Source: Streptococcus suis (GTDB taxonomy: Bacteria; Bacillota; Bacilli; Lactobacillales; Streptococcaceae). From it: a stretch of DNA of 64,000 bases. Position 1 is the stretch's first letter. Each line of letters starts with the position of its first letter. The notes below the pieces were generated by a model. The model saw only the letters and a list, made by a program, of their open reading frames with translations, was not told the DNA's origin and did not search any database. Positions 32,979 through 41,501 of the stretch are shown in pieces. The position numbers were made by a program, and so were the translations under genes. The stretch spans positions 682,001-746,000 of the forward strand of contig CP102145.1 in NCBI GenBank assembly GCA_024583055.1, written 5' to 3'.

Positions 32979-33701
32979 TTACACCCCTGCTAGTTTCTTC
33001 GTTTCTGTCCAGAGAGCACCCATCATTTCATGGTGTTCTTGTGCTGTCAAACCTTGGACGACATAATCTACTAAAATACCAGGAATATAGACATCATCCG
33101 GCTTGATTTCTCCGATTTCTACCACTTCATTGGTCTCAACGATGACTGTGTCGGCAGCCAGGGCCAGTTGCAATGAAATGTTTTTAGTGGTTCCTTCGAT
33201 GTAAAGGTTTCCGTACTTGTCTGCCTTGCTGGCCTTGATTAAGGCTACGTCAATTTTCAATGGATCATAGACTAGGTACTCACGGCCGTTGCGGACAACT
33301 TTTTCTTGTTTTTCTTCTAGGATGGTTCCAACGCCTGTCGGTGTCAATACGGCACCCAGACCTGCACCTGCAGCGTGGAGGCGTTCAACCACTGTGCCCA
33401 TCGGTGTGAATTCAACTTCCATCTCACCGCTGAAGTAGGCTTTTTGGGCACCTGGTGAGGTTCCGACGTGGGCTGCTATGTATTTGGATACTTGGTGGTT
33501 TTCGCAGAGGCGACCTACTCCGACTTCCTTACCAGGATGGGAGGTTACGACAGATGTCAGAGTCAGGTTTTTTGTGCCTTGTTCCACCAAGCCATCGATC
33601 AATTCAAAGGGTTCACCGACACCGAGGAAGCCTGAGATTCCCACGATGTGTCCCGGTTGTACCAGCGATACTGCTTCTTTGAGCGTTACAATTTTTGCCA
33701 T
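32979..33701 (-). CDS. Two-component CoA transferase, alpha subunit
   Basis: A 240-residue partner of the beta subunit. The CoA-binding glycine-rich stretch GISGFLGVGEP lies near residue 22, and PTGVGTILEE near 122 is typical of AtoD/CtfA. It is preceded by GAGGAG at good spacing and lies 23 bp after the crotonase gene. The order crotonase-alpha-beta on one transcript links enoyl-CoA hydration with acid activation. Confidence 0.9.
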   Translation of the reverse strand: MAKIVTLKEAVSLVQPGHIVGISGFLGVGEPFELIDGLVEQGTKNLTLTSVVTSHPGKEVGVGRLCENHQVSKYIAAHVGTSPGAQKAYFSGEMEVEFTPMGTVVERLHAAGAGLGAVLTPTGVGTILEEKQEKVVRNGREYLVYDPLKIDVALIKASKADKYGNLYIEGTTKNISLQLALAADTVIVETNEVVEIGEIKPDDVYIPGILVDYVVQGLTAQEHHEMMGALWTETKKLAGV

Positions 33702-33724
33702 TTTTTTCTCCTCGTCAAAGCTAC

Positions 33725-34504
33725 TTATTTCCGTGTAAAGACTGCTTTTCGTTTTTCAACAAAAGCGCCCATGCCTTCTTTTTTATCCTCTGTTGAGAAG
33801 AGGAGTGCTTCTGCTTCTGTTTCCAAGCGGATAGCACTTTGCAGTGGTAATTCTGTTCCCACGCTGATGACATGTTTGGCTTTTTCGACAGCCAACGGAG
33901 CATTCTTCAAAATAGATTTTGCTAGATTTTCAGCTTCCTGCATCAATTCCTCTGCTGGGACCAGGCGATTGAGTATGCCGAGTTCGACTGCTTCTGGTCC
34001 TTTTACATTTCGAGCCGTGAAAATGAGTTCCTTGGCTTTGCTGATGCCGATGAGGCGTGGCATCCGTTGGGTTCCTGCAAATCCTGGTATAATTCCAAGT
34101 GTCACTTCAGGGAAGCCCAAAAGAACTTTTTCATGGCCCAGACGAATGTCTGTTGACAGAGCCAATTCCATACCACCTCCCAAAGCATATCCGTTAATTG
34201 CTGCGATAGATGGCTGGCGAAGATGTTCTAGTCTGGAGAAAGTATCATTGGCATAGGTCATGTATTCGAAGGCTTGTGTCGGCGTCATCTTATCCATTTC
34301 CTTGATGTCTGCGCCGGCTACAAATGATTTCTCACCTGCACCTGTGACGATGACTACACCAATTTCTGTACTGGTTTCCACTACATCCAATACTTCATTC
34401 AAGTCTTTCAAGACTTGTGAGCTGAGGGCATTCAATGCTTCTGGACGATTGATAGTGATATAGCCGATGCCATCTTTGACGTCCAACAATACAGTTTTGT
34501 TCAT
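33725..34504 (-). CDS. Enoyl-CoA hydratase/isomerase (crotonase family)
   Basis: A 259-residue crotonase-fold enzyme that hydrates crotonyl-CoA to (S)-3-hydroxybutyryl-CoA in the proposed pathway. Both catalytic glutamates are present: GGGMELALSTD near residue 112 and FPEVTLGIIPG near residue 132. The oxyanion-hole glycines are in VAGADIKEM and YALGGG. The ATG at 34504 is preferred over 34510 because AGGAG is then seven bases away. It is the first gene of the unit and sits below a promoter region carrying the 15-bp palindrome at 34574. Confidence 0.88.
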   Translation of the reverse strand: MNKTVLLDVKDGIGYITINRPEALNALSSQVLKDLNEVLDVVETSTEIGVVIVTGAGEKSFVAGADIKEMDKMTPTQAFEYMTYANDTFSRLEHLRQPSIAAINGYALGGGMELALSTDIRLGHEKVLLGFPEVTLGIIPGFAGTQRMPRLIGISKAKELIFTARNVKGPEAVELGILNRLVPAEELMQEAENLAKSILKNAPLAVEKAKHVISVGTELPLQSAIRLETEAEALLFSTEDKKEGMGAFVEKRKAVFTRK

Positions 34505-34573
34505 AAACATTCTCCTAATGTGTAATGTGATCGGTCACCTAGGGTCAACAATGCAACCAATCGATTGACAAAA

Positions 34574-34588
34574 TGTAAAACGCTTACA
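34574..34588. promoter_or_regulatory. 15-bp palindromic operator candidate upstream of the crotonase gene
   Basis: TGTAAAACGCTTACA fits TGTAAANCGNTTACA and recurs upstream of the acyl-CoA dehydrogenase at 39603. It resembles a catabolite-responsive element but has 15 rather than 14 positions. It lies 70 bp before the start codon, within or near the promoter. Confidence 0.65.
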
Positions 34589-34737
34589 TTATTAGTTTAT
34601 CAACTATTTACATATTCGTCTACTTAAGAAATTTTAATAGTTGTATTAGGTGGGCTTATAGAAATTGTGCGAAAACCAACTTATTTATTGAGGTTGTTCA
34701 ACCATCAAAAAGTAATCAAGAACGCTTTCCCAAAAAG

Positions 34738-34768
34738 TAAAAAAGCACCCAGATTTCTCCGGGCACTA
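34738..34768 (-). terminator. Rho-independent terminator of the OFA-family transporter gene
   Basis: Minus-strand AGTGCCCGGA / TCTGGGTGCT with GAAA loop, followed by six T residues. It lies 5 bp past the stop at 34773. Confidence 0.85.
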
Positions 34769-34772
34769 GAGG

Positions 34773-35969
34773 TTAGGAAGCTTTTTTAGATTTAGCAATG
34801 TAGTAAAGCTGGAGCAAGATTCCGACCACGGCCATGCCGATGACGATATAGAAGGCCATAGAGTAGTCTCCATTGTTGGCTTGAGCCAGACGAGCACCCA
34901 GCTGTGGTCCTGCAATAGCAGCCACACCGTAAGCCGTAAACATCCAGCCGTAGTTGGTACCTACATTGGCCACACCCCAGTTATCAGCCGTGATACCTGG
35001 GAAGGAACCGAGGAAACCACCGAAGGACAGGGCAACCAGCATGACACCGATGATAGCCAGGACACTGCCTTCACCTTTAAAGGTCGCTGTCAGGAAGAGC
35101 CCTCCTGCTACTGCGGCAAACATGGCAACAACGGTCGGGTAGCGACCAATCTTATCAGACACGGCTCCCCAGAAAATCCGGCCAAAGGTATTGGCGATGG
35201 AAACCAGCATGACAAAGAATGTCGCTTCACTGACCAGCTTGTATTGGTCAGAGATGGATGCGGCACCACCGATAATCATCATACCGCCGGTCGCACCGAG
35301 GATGTAAATCAACCAGAGTAGCCAGAAATTGCCTTCACGCAACATTTCCTTATGGGTCTTACCAGTCGGAGCTGCAGCACCTGGTGTCGGAGCAGCTGCT
35401 GGAGCCTTTTCCATGACCAGGGAAGACGCACAGATGACCACCAAGAGGGCAATACCCAGTACATTGAAGGTCCGGTAAACACCCATGGCGCCAATCATGC
35501 CTTTAGCAACTGGCCCGATAATCAGGGGACCAAGACCAAAGCCTGCCGCTGTCAAACCACCAGCCAGACCTTTTTTATCAGGGAACCATTTGGAAGCGAC
35601 CGAAGTGGCTGCACCATAGGCAGACCCGATACCTAGACCCAGGATGACACCGTAGGTCAGATAGAGAATCGACAAGCTGGTTGCAAAGCCTGTGGCAAAC
35701 ATGCCTAGACCAAAGAGGATACCACCTAAGAATACAAATTTCTTAGGACCGAGGGCATCAACCTTGGGACCGAAAATAATCATTCCGATCGGAACCATGG
35801 CAAAGGAGATACTAAAGGCCAGTGAGGTCTGGGCCTGTACCCATCCTTGGTCGGCATTGGCTTCCAAGAGAGCTTTTTGGAAAACGGACCAGGCATAGCC
35901 CGCTCCCAAGGAGAGGTTGGTCAAGATGGCCGCCGCCAAAATGACCCAACGATTTGGTGTTTTTTTCAT
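34773..35969 (-). CDS. MFS transporter, oxalate/formate antiporter (OFA)-like
   Basis: A 398-residue, 12-helix major-facilitator permease. OFA-type marks are the N-terminal WVILAAAILTNLSLGAGYAWSVF-like first helix (residues 8-30) and PFAM-style loop signatures GPKVDALGPKK and SDKIGRYP. A Pro/Ala-rich linker near residue 200 separates the two halves. OFA carriers move small monocarboxylates such as oxalate, formate or lactate. Here it sits between the thiolase and crotonase units, so uptake or export of a short-chain acid (butyrate, acetoacetate, 3-hydroxybutyrate or lactate) is plausible. That is inference from position. Confidence 0.82.
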   Translation of the reverse strand: MKKTPNRWVILAAAILTNLSLGAGYAWSVFQKALLEANADQGWVQAQTSLAFSISFAMVPIGMIIFGPKVDALGPKKFVFLGGILFGLGMFATGFATSLSILYLTYGVILGLGIGSAYGAATSVASKWFPDKKGLAGGLTAAGFGLGPLIIGPVAKGMIGAMGVYRTFNVLGIALLVVICASSLVMEKAPAAAPTPGAAAPTGKTHKEMLREGNFWLLWLIYILGATGGMMIIGGAASISDQYKLVSEATFFVMLVSIANTFGRIFWGAVSDKIGRYPTVVAMFAAVAGGLFLTATFKGEGSVLAIIGVMLVALSFGGFLGSFPGITADNWGVANVGTNYGWMFTAYGVAAIAGPQLGARLAQANNGDYSMAFYIVIGMAVVGILLQLYYIAKSKKAS

Positions 35970-36004
35970 AATCTTTCCTCACATAATCTACAAATGGTGA
36001 AAGT

Positions 36005-36138
36005 TACTCAATGAAAATCAGGAAGACGCGGAGAACTCTGACGCTTATGGTTTTATGGCGACAGGCTGAAAAGCACCCCCAGAGCTTTTCACACATCAAG
36101 TCGAGTCAACAACGTCTGCGTTTGATTTTCGAAGAGTA
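36005..36138. repeat. BOX-like intergenic element, copy 1
   Basis: Ends are 16-bp near-inverted repeats: TACTCAATGAAAATCA on the left and TGATTTTCGAAGAGTA on the right. Inside is GGCGACAGGCTGAAAAGC. It ends directly against the thiolase stop codon. The core resembles the AAGGCGAC part of streptococcal BOX-A sequences. Related copies are at 38298-38363 and 41340-41445. Confidence 0.7.
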
Positions 36139-37317
36139 CTATCTGCTCACGATAACGGCTATCCCCATACCACCACCGATACAGAGAGTTGCTAAACCGC
36201 ATTTGGCATCACGTTTTTGCATTTCATGTAGAAGTGTGACAAAGATACGGGCGCCTGACGCTCCGATTGGGTGACCGAGGGCAATGGCACCACCGTTTAC
36301 ATTGACAATATCTGGATTGAGTCCTAGTTCGCGATTGACTGCGCAAGCTTGGGACGCAAAGGCTTCGTTGGCTTCAACCAAATCTAGGTCACTGATAGAC
36401 AAGCCTGCCTTATCCAGGGCCTTACGGGATGCGTAGATAGGACCACAACCCATAATAGTTGGATCTAGACCTGCACTTGCATAAGATTTGATAGTAGCAA
36501 GGACTGGCAGACCCAATTGTGCAGCTTTTTCACTGCTCATCATAATGATAGCCGCTGCTCCGTCATTGATACCAGAGGCATTTCCGGCAGTAACAGTACC
36601 GTCTTTCTTGAATGCTGGGCGCAATTTAGCCATGCCTTCCATGCTGGCATTTTCACGTGGATATTCGTCTGTGTCAAAGACGAGTGGATCGCCCTTGCGT
36701 TGCGGAATCAGGACTGGTACGATTTCGTCTTTGAATTTACCTGCCTTGATAGCAGCGACAGCCTTTTCCTGGGAACGAACCGCAAAGCTATCCTGATCTT
36801 CACGGGTAATATTGTACTTGGCTGCGACATTTTCTGCTGTGATACCCATGTGCATTGGCTCAAAGGCATCCGTCAGTCCATCTTTTAGCATGGTATCAAT
36901 CACTTTGCTGTCGCCCATGCGGGAACCCCAGCGCTGATTTTGAATAACATACGGCGCCTGACTCATATTTTCCGTACCACCTGCAATGACAACATCTGCA
37001 TCTCCCAAAAGGATAGCTTGGGCTGCTAGGCTGATGGTTTTCAGACCAGAACCGCAAACTTTATTAATGGTGAAGGAAGGAGTCGTTACAGGCAAGCCAG
37101 ATTTGATACTAACTTGACGTGCGACGTTTTGTCCAAGACCTGCACCAAGTACATTACCAAAAATCACTTCATCCACCAAAGTAGGATCAAGGTTAATTTT
37201 TTCGAGTGCGCCTTTGACAGCAGTTACTCCCAAATCAACAGCAGATATATCTTTTAAACTTCCACCGTAACTGCCAATTGGTGTTCGAACAGCTGCTACA
37301 ATTACTGCTTCTCTCAT
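36139..37317 (-). CDS. Acetyl-CoA acetyltransferase (thiolase)
   Basis: Condenses two acetyl-CoA to acetoacetyl-CoA or runs the reverse thiolysis. Both catalytic cysteines and the histidine are present: Cys88 in NKVCGSGLK, His in [11 protein letters not shown] near residue 349, and Cys in LCIGGGMG near 379. At 392 residues it is a standard biosynthetic or degradative thiolase. GGGAG lies six bases before the ATG. It is 14 bp after the 3-hydroxybutyryl-CoA dehydrogenase gene in one unit. It could be called thl or phaA, depending on the direction of flux. Confidence 0.95.
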   Translation of the reverse strand: MREAVIVAAVRTPIGSYGGSLKDISAVDLGVTAVKGALEKINLDPTLVDEVIFGNVLGAGLGQNVARQVSIKSGLPVTTPSFTINKVCGSGLKTISLAAQAILLGDADVVIAGGTENMSQAPYVIQNQRWGSRMGDSKVIDTMLKDGLTDAFEPMHMGITAENVAAKYNITREDQDSFAVRSQEKAVAAIKAGKFKDEIVPVLIPQRKGDPLVFDTDEYPRENASMEGMAKLRPAFKKDGTVTAGNASGINDGAAAIIMMSSEKAAQLGLPVLATIKSYASAGLDPTIMGCGPIYASRKALDKAGLSISDLDLVEANEAFASQACAVNRELGLNPDIVNVNGGAIALGHPIGASGARIFVTLLHEMQKRDAKCGLATLCIGGGMGIAVIVSR

Positions 37318-37331
37318 TTCTTTCTCCCTTC

Positions 37332-38180
37332 CTAATACGTAAAGAATCCTTGACCAGTCTTACGACCAAGTTTACCAGATTCCACCATTTTTTTAAGAAG
37401 TGGAGCTGGACGGTATTTTGGATCCGCGAAGCCATTGCTCAAGACATTCATAATAGCCAAAACAACATCGAGGCCAATTAAATCAGCTAGAGCTAATGGG
37501 CCAATCGGATGGTTGGCACCCAATTTCATGGCTGTGTCAATTTCTTCTGCACTGGCAACGCCTTCTCCCAAGACAAAGATTGCTTCGTTGATCATTGGAA
37601 TCAGGATACGGTTGACCACAAAACCATAGGAATCCGCCACGCGCACCGCTGTTTTATTGATTTTTGCAGTGACTTCTTCTACCGCAGCAGCTGTTTCTGG
37701 AGAGGTTTGAATGGCACGAATAACTTCGACCAATTTCATAAGAGGAGCTGGGTTAAAGAAGTGCATACCTAGCACCTTATCCGGACGACCTGAAGCGGCA
37801 GCAATATCGGTCACAGACAGGGAGGAGGTATTGGATGCCAGGATGGTTTCTGGAGCTGTAATCTCGTTTAATTGCTTAAAGATGCTCAGCTTGATATCGC
37901 GGTTTTCAGTCGCTGCTTCCACCACCAATTGCACATGTTTGGCATCCTGGTAATCTGTCGACGGGATCAATCGTGCATAGGCTGCGTCTGCTTCTTCTTG
38001 GGTCATTTTTTCTTTACCAACAGCACGATCAAATTGTTTCTTAATACCTGCTAGACCACGTTCAACAAATTCTAATTTAATATCATTGAGATAGACAGTG
38101 AAGCCTGATTGGGCAAAAACTTGAGCAATCCCGCTGCCCATTTGACCAGACCCAATGACCATAACATTTTTAATTTCCAT
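37332..38180 (-). CDS. 3-hydroxybutyryl-CoA dehydrogenase, (S)-specific
   Basis: A 282-residue NAD(P)-dependent enzyme interconverting acetoacetyl-CoA and (S)-3-hydroxybutyryl-CoA. The Rossmann motif [11 protein letters not shown] is at residues 10-20, the catalytic His is in [16 protein letters not shown] near residue 138, and the dimer domain motif [11 protein letters not shown] lies near 190. This is the Hbd/FadB-C type and not PhaB, so the product has S stereochemistry and cannot feed PHA synthase directly. It lies upstream of the thiolase in the same unit. Confidence 0.94.
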   Translation of the reverse strand: MEIKNVMVIGSGQMGSGIAQVFAQSGFTVYLNDIKLEFVERGLAGIKKQFDRAVGKEKMTQEEADAAYARLIPSTDYQDAKHVQLVVEAATENRDIKLSIFKQLNEITAPETILASNTSSLSVTDIAAASGRPDKVLGMHFFNPAPLMKLVEVIRAIQTSPETAAAVEEVTAKINKTAVRVADSYGFVVNRILIPMINEAIFVLGEGVASAEEIDTAMKLGANHPIGPLALADLIGLDVVLAIMNVLSNGFADPKYRPAPLLKKMVESGKLGRKTGQGFFTY

Positions 38181-38297
38181 TATACTTTTTCCTTTCCTTT
38201 CGCCCTAGAGCCAACATCCTGGGAGCAGGAGATTCCCCACTCCCGGATGAATTGCTTACTCTTAGAAAATTATTTCTCTTTTCAAAAGCCTTGACCA

Positions 38298-38363
38298 GCG
38301 AAAATCTCCAGTGGAGGTTTGCGGCCTGTCGCCTTGAGCCGAGAGATGGATTTTCAGTGAGTT
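38298..38363. repeat. BOX-like intergenic element, copy 3 (reverse orientation, shorter)
   Basis: Read on the minus strand it starts ACTCACTGAAAATCCA, contains CAAGGCGACAGGC, and ends in a GATTTTCG-like segment. It abuts the stop codon of the acyl-CoA dehydrogenase, within the 183-bp gap before the 3-hydroxybutyryl-CoA dehydrogenase gene. Confidence 0.55.
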
Positions 38364-39569
38364 TTAGACGAAGGCACCGATTCCAGTCAATTCACGCGCC
38401 ACAATCATGGCATTGATTTCGTGTGTTCCTTCATAGGTGTAAATAGCTTCCGCATCTGTGAAGAAGCGAGCAACTTCTGTTTCGTAGGTAATACCGTTAC
38501 CGCCGCAGACTTCACGAGCCAGGGCTACTGTTTCTCTCATGCGGAGAGAGTTGTGGAGCTTAGCCAGTGAAGAGTTGAGCATTTCTTCTGTGCCAGATTC
38601 TTGGATTTCGGCAATGCGTGCGGAGTAAGCAATGGCTGCCTGCACATTTGCCTGCATACGAGCCAATTTTTCCTGTACCAATTGGAAGCCACCGAGTTTG
38701 CGGCCGAATTGTTCACGAGTTGTGGTCAAGCGAAGGGCTGCATTGAAGGCACCAGCCGCTGTACCCATGGCAATGTAAGCAACGTCTGCGCGTGTGCGAA
38801 CGAAGATTTTCGCTACATCACCATAGCCGTTGATATTGACAAGACGGTCTGCTTCAGGAACTTCCACATCTTTGAGTGTAATGTGACCATTGTTTACGAT
38901 ACGGAGGGAAATCTTGTGCTCCACGTTTTCCACAGAAAGACCTGGGCTACCTTGTTTCACCATGAAACATTTGATTTTCTTGGTTTCCACATCGCGGGCA
39001 AAGATTGGAATAAAGTCTGCTGTCTTAGCACCACCAATCCAGCGTTTTTCGCCGTTCAATACCCAGACATCACCCTTGCGCTCAGCTGTTGTTGCAAGAC
39101 CACCTGCAATGTCAGAACCATGGTCAGGCTCTGTCAAACCGAAACAGGTCTGTGCTTCAAAATTACGAACTGGTGTACCAAAGCGCTCAATCTGCTCCTG
39201 GCTACCACCAATGAGAATCGTATTGTAACCAAGTCCGCCATGCACTGTGTAGAAGGTTGCAACAGACGGATCGAAGCGAGCCATTTCCAGGTAGAGGAAG
39301 GCGTTGTAAAGCTCACCAGCCTTCCAAGATCCTTCGCGACCAACGAATAAATCTGGGTGAGTCATAATTTTGGCTGCTGCAAATGCTCCCAGGATTTCTT
39401 CACGTGGAAGCAGGGCTTTTTCATAGCTGTCAATCAAGACTGGACGAACACGTGCTTCTAATTCTTGGCGCAAGTGTTTCAAGACTTTCAGTTCACCCTC
39501 CGTCAATTTTTCGGCATAACCGAACAAATCTTCTGGGTACAACTCTCTAGCTAATTCTTTAACTGACAT
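38364..39569 (-). CDS. Acyl-CoA dehydrogenase, glutaryl-CoA-dehydrogenase-like clade
   Basis: A 401-residue FAD enzyme that would interconvert butyryl-CoA and crotonyl-CoA, or act on a related acyl-CoA. FAD/substrate motifs CFGLTEPDHGSD (near 150) and VLNGEKRWIGGA (near 180) are seen, and the catalytic Glu is in YTYEGTHEINAM near 380. The C-terminal YEGTHEI...ARELTGIGAF pattern is closest to glutaryl-CoA dehydrogenases that I recall. The frame opens at 39632, but the ATG at 39569 has AAAGGAG nine bases upstream and leaves the operator outside the gene. No electron-transfer flavoprotein genes are in the window. Confidence 0.88.
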   Translation of the reverse strand: MSVKELARELYPEDLFGYAEKLTEGELKVLKHLRQELEARVRPVLIDSYEKALLPREEILGAFAAAKIMTHPDLFVGREGSWKAGELYNAFLYLEMARFDPSVATFYTVHGGLGYNTILIGGSQEQIERFGTPVRNFEAQTCFGLTEPDHGSDIAGGLATTAERKGDVWVLNGEKRWIGGAKTADFIPIFARDVETKKIKCFMVKQGSPGLSVENVEHKISLRIVNNGHITLKDVEVPEADRLVNINGYGDVAKIFVRTRADVAYIAMGTAAGAFNAALRLTTTREQFGRKLGGFQLVQEKLARMQANVQAAIAYSARIAEIQESGTEEMLNSSLAKLHNSLRMRETVALAREVCGGNGITYETEVARFFTDAEAIYTYEGTHEINAMIVARELTGIGAFV

Positions 39570-39602
39570 GGTAATAGACTCCTTTTTGTATTTTTTGCTT
39601 TT

Positions 39603-39617
39603 TGTAAAGCGTTTACA
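39603..39617. promoter_or_regulatory. 15-bp palindromic operator candidate upstream of the acyl-CoA dehydrogenase
   Basis: TGTAAAGCGTTTACA fits the same TGTAAANCGNTTACA pattern as 34574-34588. On the minus strand TTGTCA lies just before it, and a TATAAT (about 39629-39634) lies further upstream, so the site would either overlap the spacer or sit just downstream of the start. Either position suits repression. Confidence 0.65.
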
Positions 39618-39788
39618 TTTTGTTGACAACATTATAATATAACGAAATTACATAAAAATCTACTTAATAAAAATTAATACGACTATAAGTGAAGATTATA
39701 GAATTTCACAAAGTAGGAAAACACAAGAATCCTTACCATTCCTAACTTTGGAAAGTATAAAAATAGGAAGAACAGAAAGTTTGTGAAG

Positions 39789-39821
39789 AAAAAAGCAGAC
39801 CGGATTCTGAATCCAGCCTGC
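39789..39821 (-). terminator. Rho-independent terminator after the FabK-like gene
   Basis: Minus-strand GCAGGCTGGATT / AATCCGGTCTGC with a short loop, followed by six T residues, about 30 bp past the stop at 39851. It separates the PhaJ/FabK-like unit from the acyl-CoA dehydrogenase unit. Confidence 0.85.
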
Positions 39822-39850
39822 CAAAGAGGAAATTGGTAGTGTATTAAAAA

Positions 39851-40780
39851 TTAGAGGTGGAGTTTCTTCAAGACATGCTCTGCTTCTGTAAAGATTGTCT
39901 CGATAATGGCCTTGGCAGGCTTGATGTCATTGACCAGACCAGCAATTTGTCCAGCCATGAGAGAGCCGTTTTCAGCATCTCCATCCTTGACCGCCTTGGC
40001 AAGAGCCCCCATGGTGATTTCTTCCAGATCATGACGGGAAGTAGCCTGAGCCTCGATTTCCAGATATTTGTCTGTCATAGCATTGCGGATACAGCGCACC
40101 GGCGCCTTAAATTTGCGACCAGTCACGACAGTTGAGGTGTCTACCGCATCCAGCACAGCCTGCTTGTAGCTATCTGGTATCGGGCATTCTTCTGCCGCGA
40201 GGAATACGGTCCCCATCTGCACCCCTTCTGCTCCCAGGGCAAAGGCTGCGACCACACCATGGCCATCTGCCACACCACCTGCACAAATCACAGGAATATC
40301 TAGAGCAGCAGCCACCTGTCTCGTCAGGGGCATGGAGGCCGTTTCGCCGATGTGACCACCAGCTTCCATCCCTTCAGCCACTACAGCATCACAGCCCAAT
40401 TCCTGCATTTTGAGGGCCAGCTTGACACTTGGAATAACTGGGACTACCTTGATACCAGCTTCCTTGAGACGAGGCATATAGGGTTTCGGCGTACCTGCAC
40501 CTGTGGTCACGACCTTAACCCCTTCTTCAATCAGGACTTCCACAATCTCTGCCACATTGTCCATCATCAACATCAGATTGACCGCAAACGGCTTATCCGT
40601 CAGGGCCTTGGTCTTCCGAATTTCCTCTCGGACCTCATCTGCCGTCATGCCGCCTGAAGCAAGAATACCCAGACCGCCAGCGTTTGAGACAGCGCTGACC
40701 AATTGGTGACGAGAAATTTGAGCCATGGCTCCTTGGAAAACGGGATACTGGATACCCAACAATTCTGTAACACGATTCAT
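39851..40780 (-). CDS. FabK-like FMN enoyl-thioester reductase / nitronate monooxygenase family
   Basis: A 309-residue TIM-barrel flavoprotein. Family marks are YPVFQGAMAQISRHQLV at residues 10-26, VVTTGAGTPKPYM near 92, AVVAEGMEAGGHIG near 130 and ALAKAVKDGD near 272. These match FabK (enoyl-ACP reductase II) closely, but nitronate monooxygenases share the fold. The frame opens at 40879; the ATG at 40780 is chosen for its AGGAGG. It follows the PhaJ-like gene. A second FabK copy dedicated to CoA rather than ACP substrates would suit the neighbourhood, removing or making crotonyl-CoA. This is inference. Confidence 0.8.
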   Translation of the reverse strand: MNRVTELLGIQYPVFQGAMAQISRHQLVSAVSNAGGLGILASGGMTADEVREEIRKTKALTDKPFAVNLMLMMDNVAEIVEVLIEEGVKVVTTGAGTPKPYMPRLKEAGIKVVPVIPSVKLALKMQELGCDAVVAEGMEAGGHIGETASMPLTRQVAAALDIPVICAGGVADGHGVVAAFALGAEGVQMGTVFLAAEECPIPDSYKQAVLDAVDTSTVVTGRKFKAPVRCIRNAMTDKYLEIEAQATSRHDLEEITMGALAKAVKDGDAENGSLMAGQIAGLVNDIKPAKAIIETIFTEAEHVLKKLHL

Positions 40781-40906
40781 CTTGTATATTCCTCCTGTTT
40801 CGTTATCTTTGTCACAATCATACCAAATATTGAAACCCTTTTCAATCCTTCTTCTATTACAAAATCTTATGTCAACCATAACAAATTGTAATGTGTCTGG
40901 ACTAGC

Positions 40907-41308
40907 CTATTTTGGCGGGATAACATTGGCCTGACCAGCTATGACCTTGACACCATCCTGATTGGTCACGATAGTCTCCAAGGTCAACCAGCCCTTGTCA
41001 TCAATGGCTGTAATGGTTGCAGTCGCAGTCAAGGTATCCCCGATTCCAACGGGTTTGAGGAATTTCAACTCCTGTCCCAGATAGATGGTGCCAGGACCAG
41101 GCAGATACATGCCCAATACGGTTGAAATCAAGGAAGCACCCAACATGCCGTGGGCAATCCGCTTCTTGAACATGCCCTGTGAAGCCTCAACTTCGTTGAC
41201 ATGGGCAGGATTCAAATCACCTGAAATCCCTGCAAAAAGGATCACATCTGTCTCTGTAATGGTCTTAGCAAACTGACCCGTCTGCCCAATTTCAAATACT
41301 TTTGTCAT
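40907..41308 (-). CDS. phaJ: MaoC-family (R)-specific enoyl-CoA hydratase, PhaJ-like
   Basis: A 133-residue hot-dog-fold hydratase. The hydratase-2 motif D-x4-H appears as SGDLNPAHVN with Asp31 and His36, the same residue numbers as the catalytic pair of Aeromonas PhaJ. It would convert crotonyl-CoA to (R)-3-hydroxybutyryl-CoA, the only stereoisomer used by PHA synthase, and so supplies the missing link in a pathway that lacks PhaB. The frame is open to 41344; the ATG at 41308 has AAGGAG seven bases upstream. Some MaoC proteins have other roles, so the substrate stays inferred. Confidence 0.82.
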   Translation of the reverse strand: MTKVFEIGQTGQFAKTITETDVILFAGISGDLNPAHVNEVEASQGMFKKRIAHGMLGASLISTVLGMYLPGPGTIYLGQELKFLKPVGIGDTLTATATITAIDDKGWLTLETIVTNQDGVKVIAGQANVIPPK

Positions 41309-41339
41309 TGTACTACTCCTTTTCGTCATTTTATTTATC

Positions 41340-41445
41340 CTCAATGAAAATCAATCTAGCCACCAGCAAAACTCTATCACTAACTTATTTCAAGGCGACA
41401 GGCTGAAAGGCTCTTGACAAGGGATGGTTTTGATTTTCGAAGAGT
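41340..41445. repeat. BOX-like intergenic element, copy 2
   Basis: Left end CTCAATGAAAATCA, right end TGATTTTCGAAGAG, internal CAAGGCGACAGGCTGAAAGGC. It occupies the divergent promoter region between the PhaJ-like gene and the alpha/beta hydrolase, and its right end lies 5 bp before a -35 box. Confidence 0.7.
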
Positions 41446-41450
41446 TTTAG

Positions 41451-41478
41451 TTGATTTTTTATTATTTTTTACTATAAT
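41451..41478 (+). promoter_or_regulatory. Promoter of the alpha/beta hydrolase gene
   Basis: TTGATT (41451-41456), 16-nt T-rich spacer, TATAAT (41473-41478), 23 bp before the ATG at 41502. Confidence 0.65.
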
Positions 41479-41501
41479 GGGGTCAAAGAAAGGGTTATTA
41501 T

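Noticed and set aside
32979..33701. CoA transferase as a glutaconate or propionate CoA transferase
   Set aside because: The separate alpha/beta subunits and the ENG motif fit the acetoacetate/butyrate class. Sequence alone does not support a more specific substrate.
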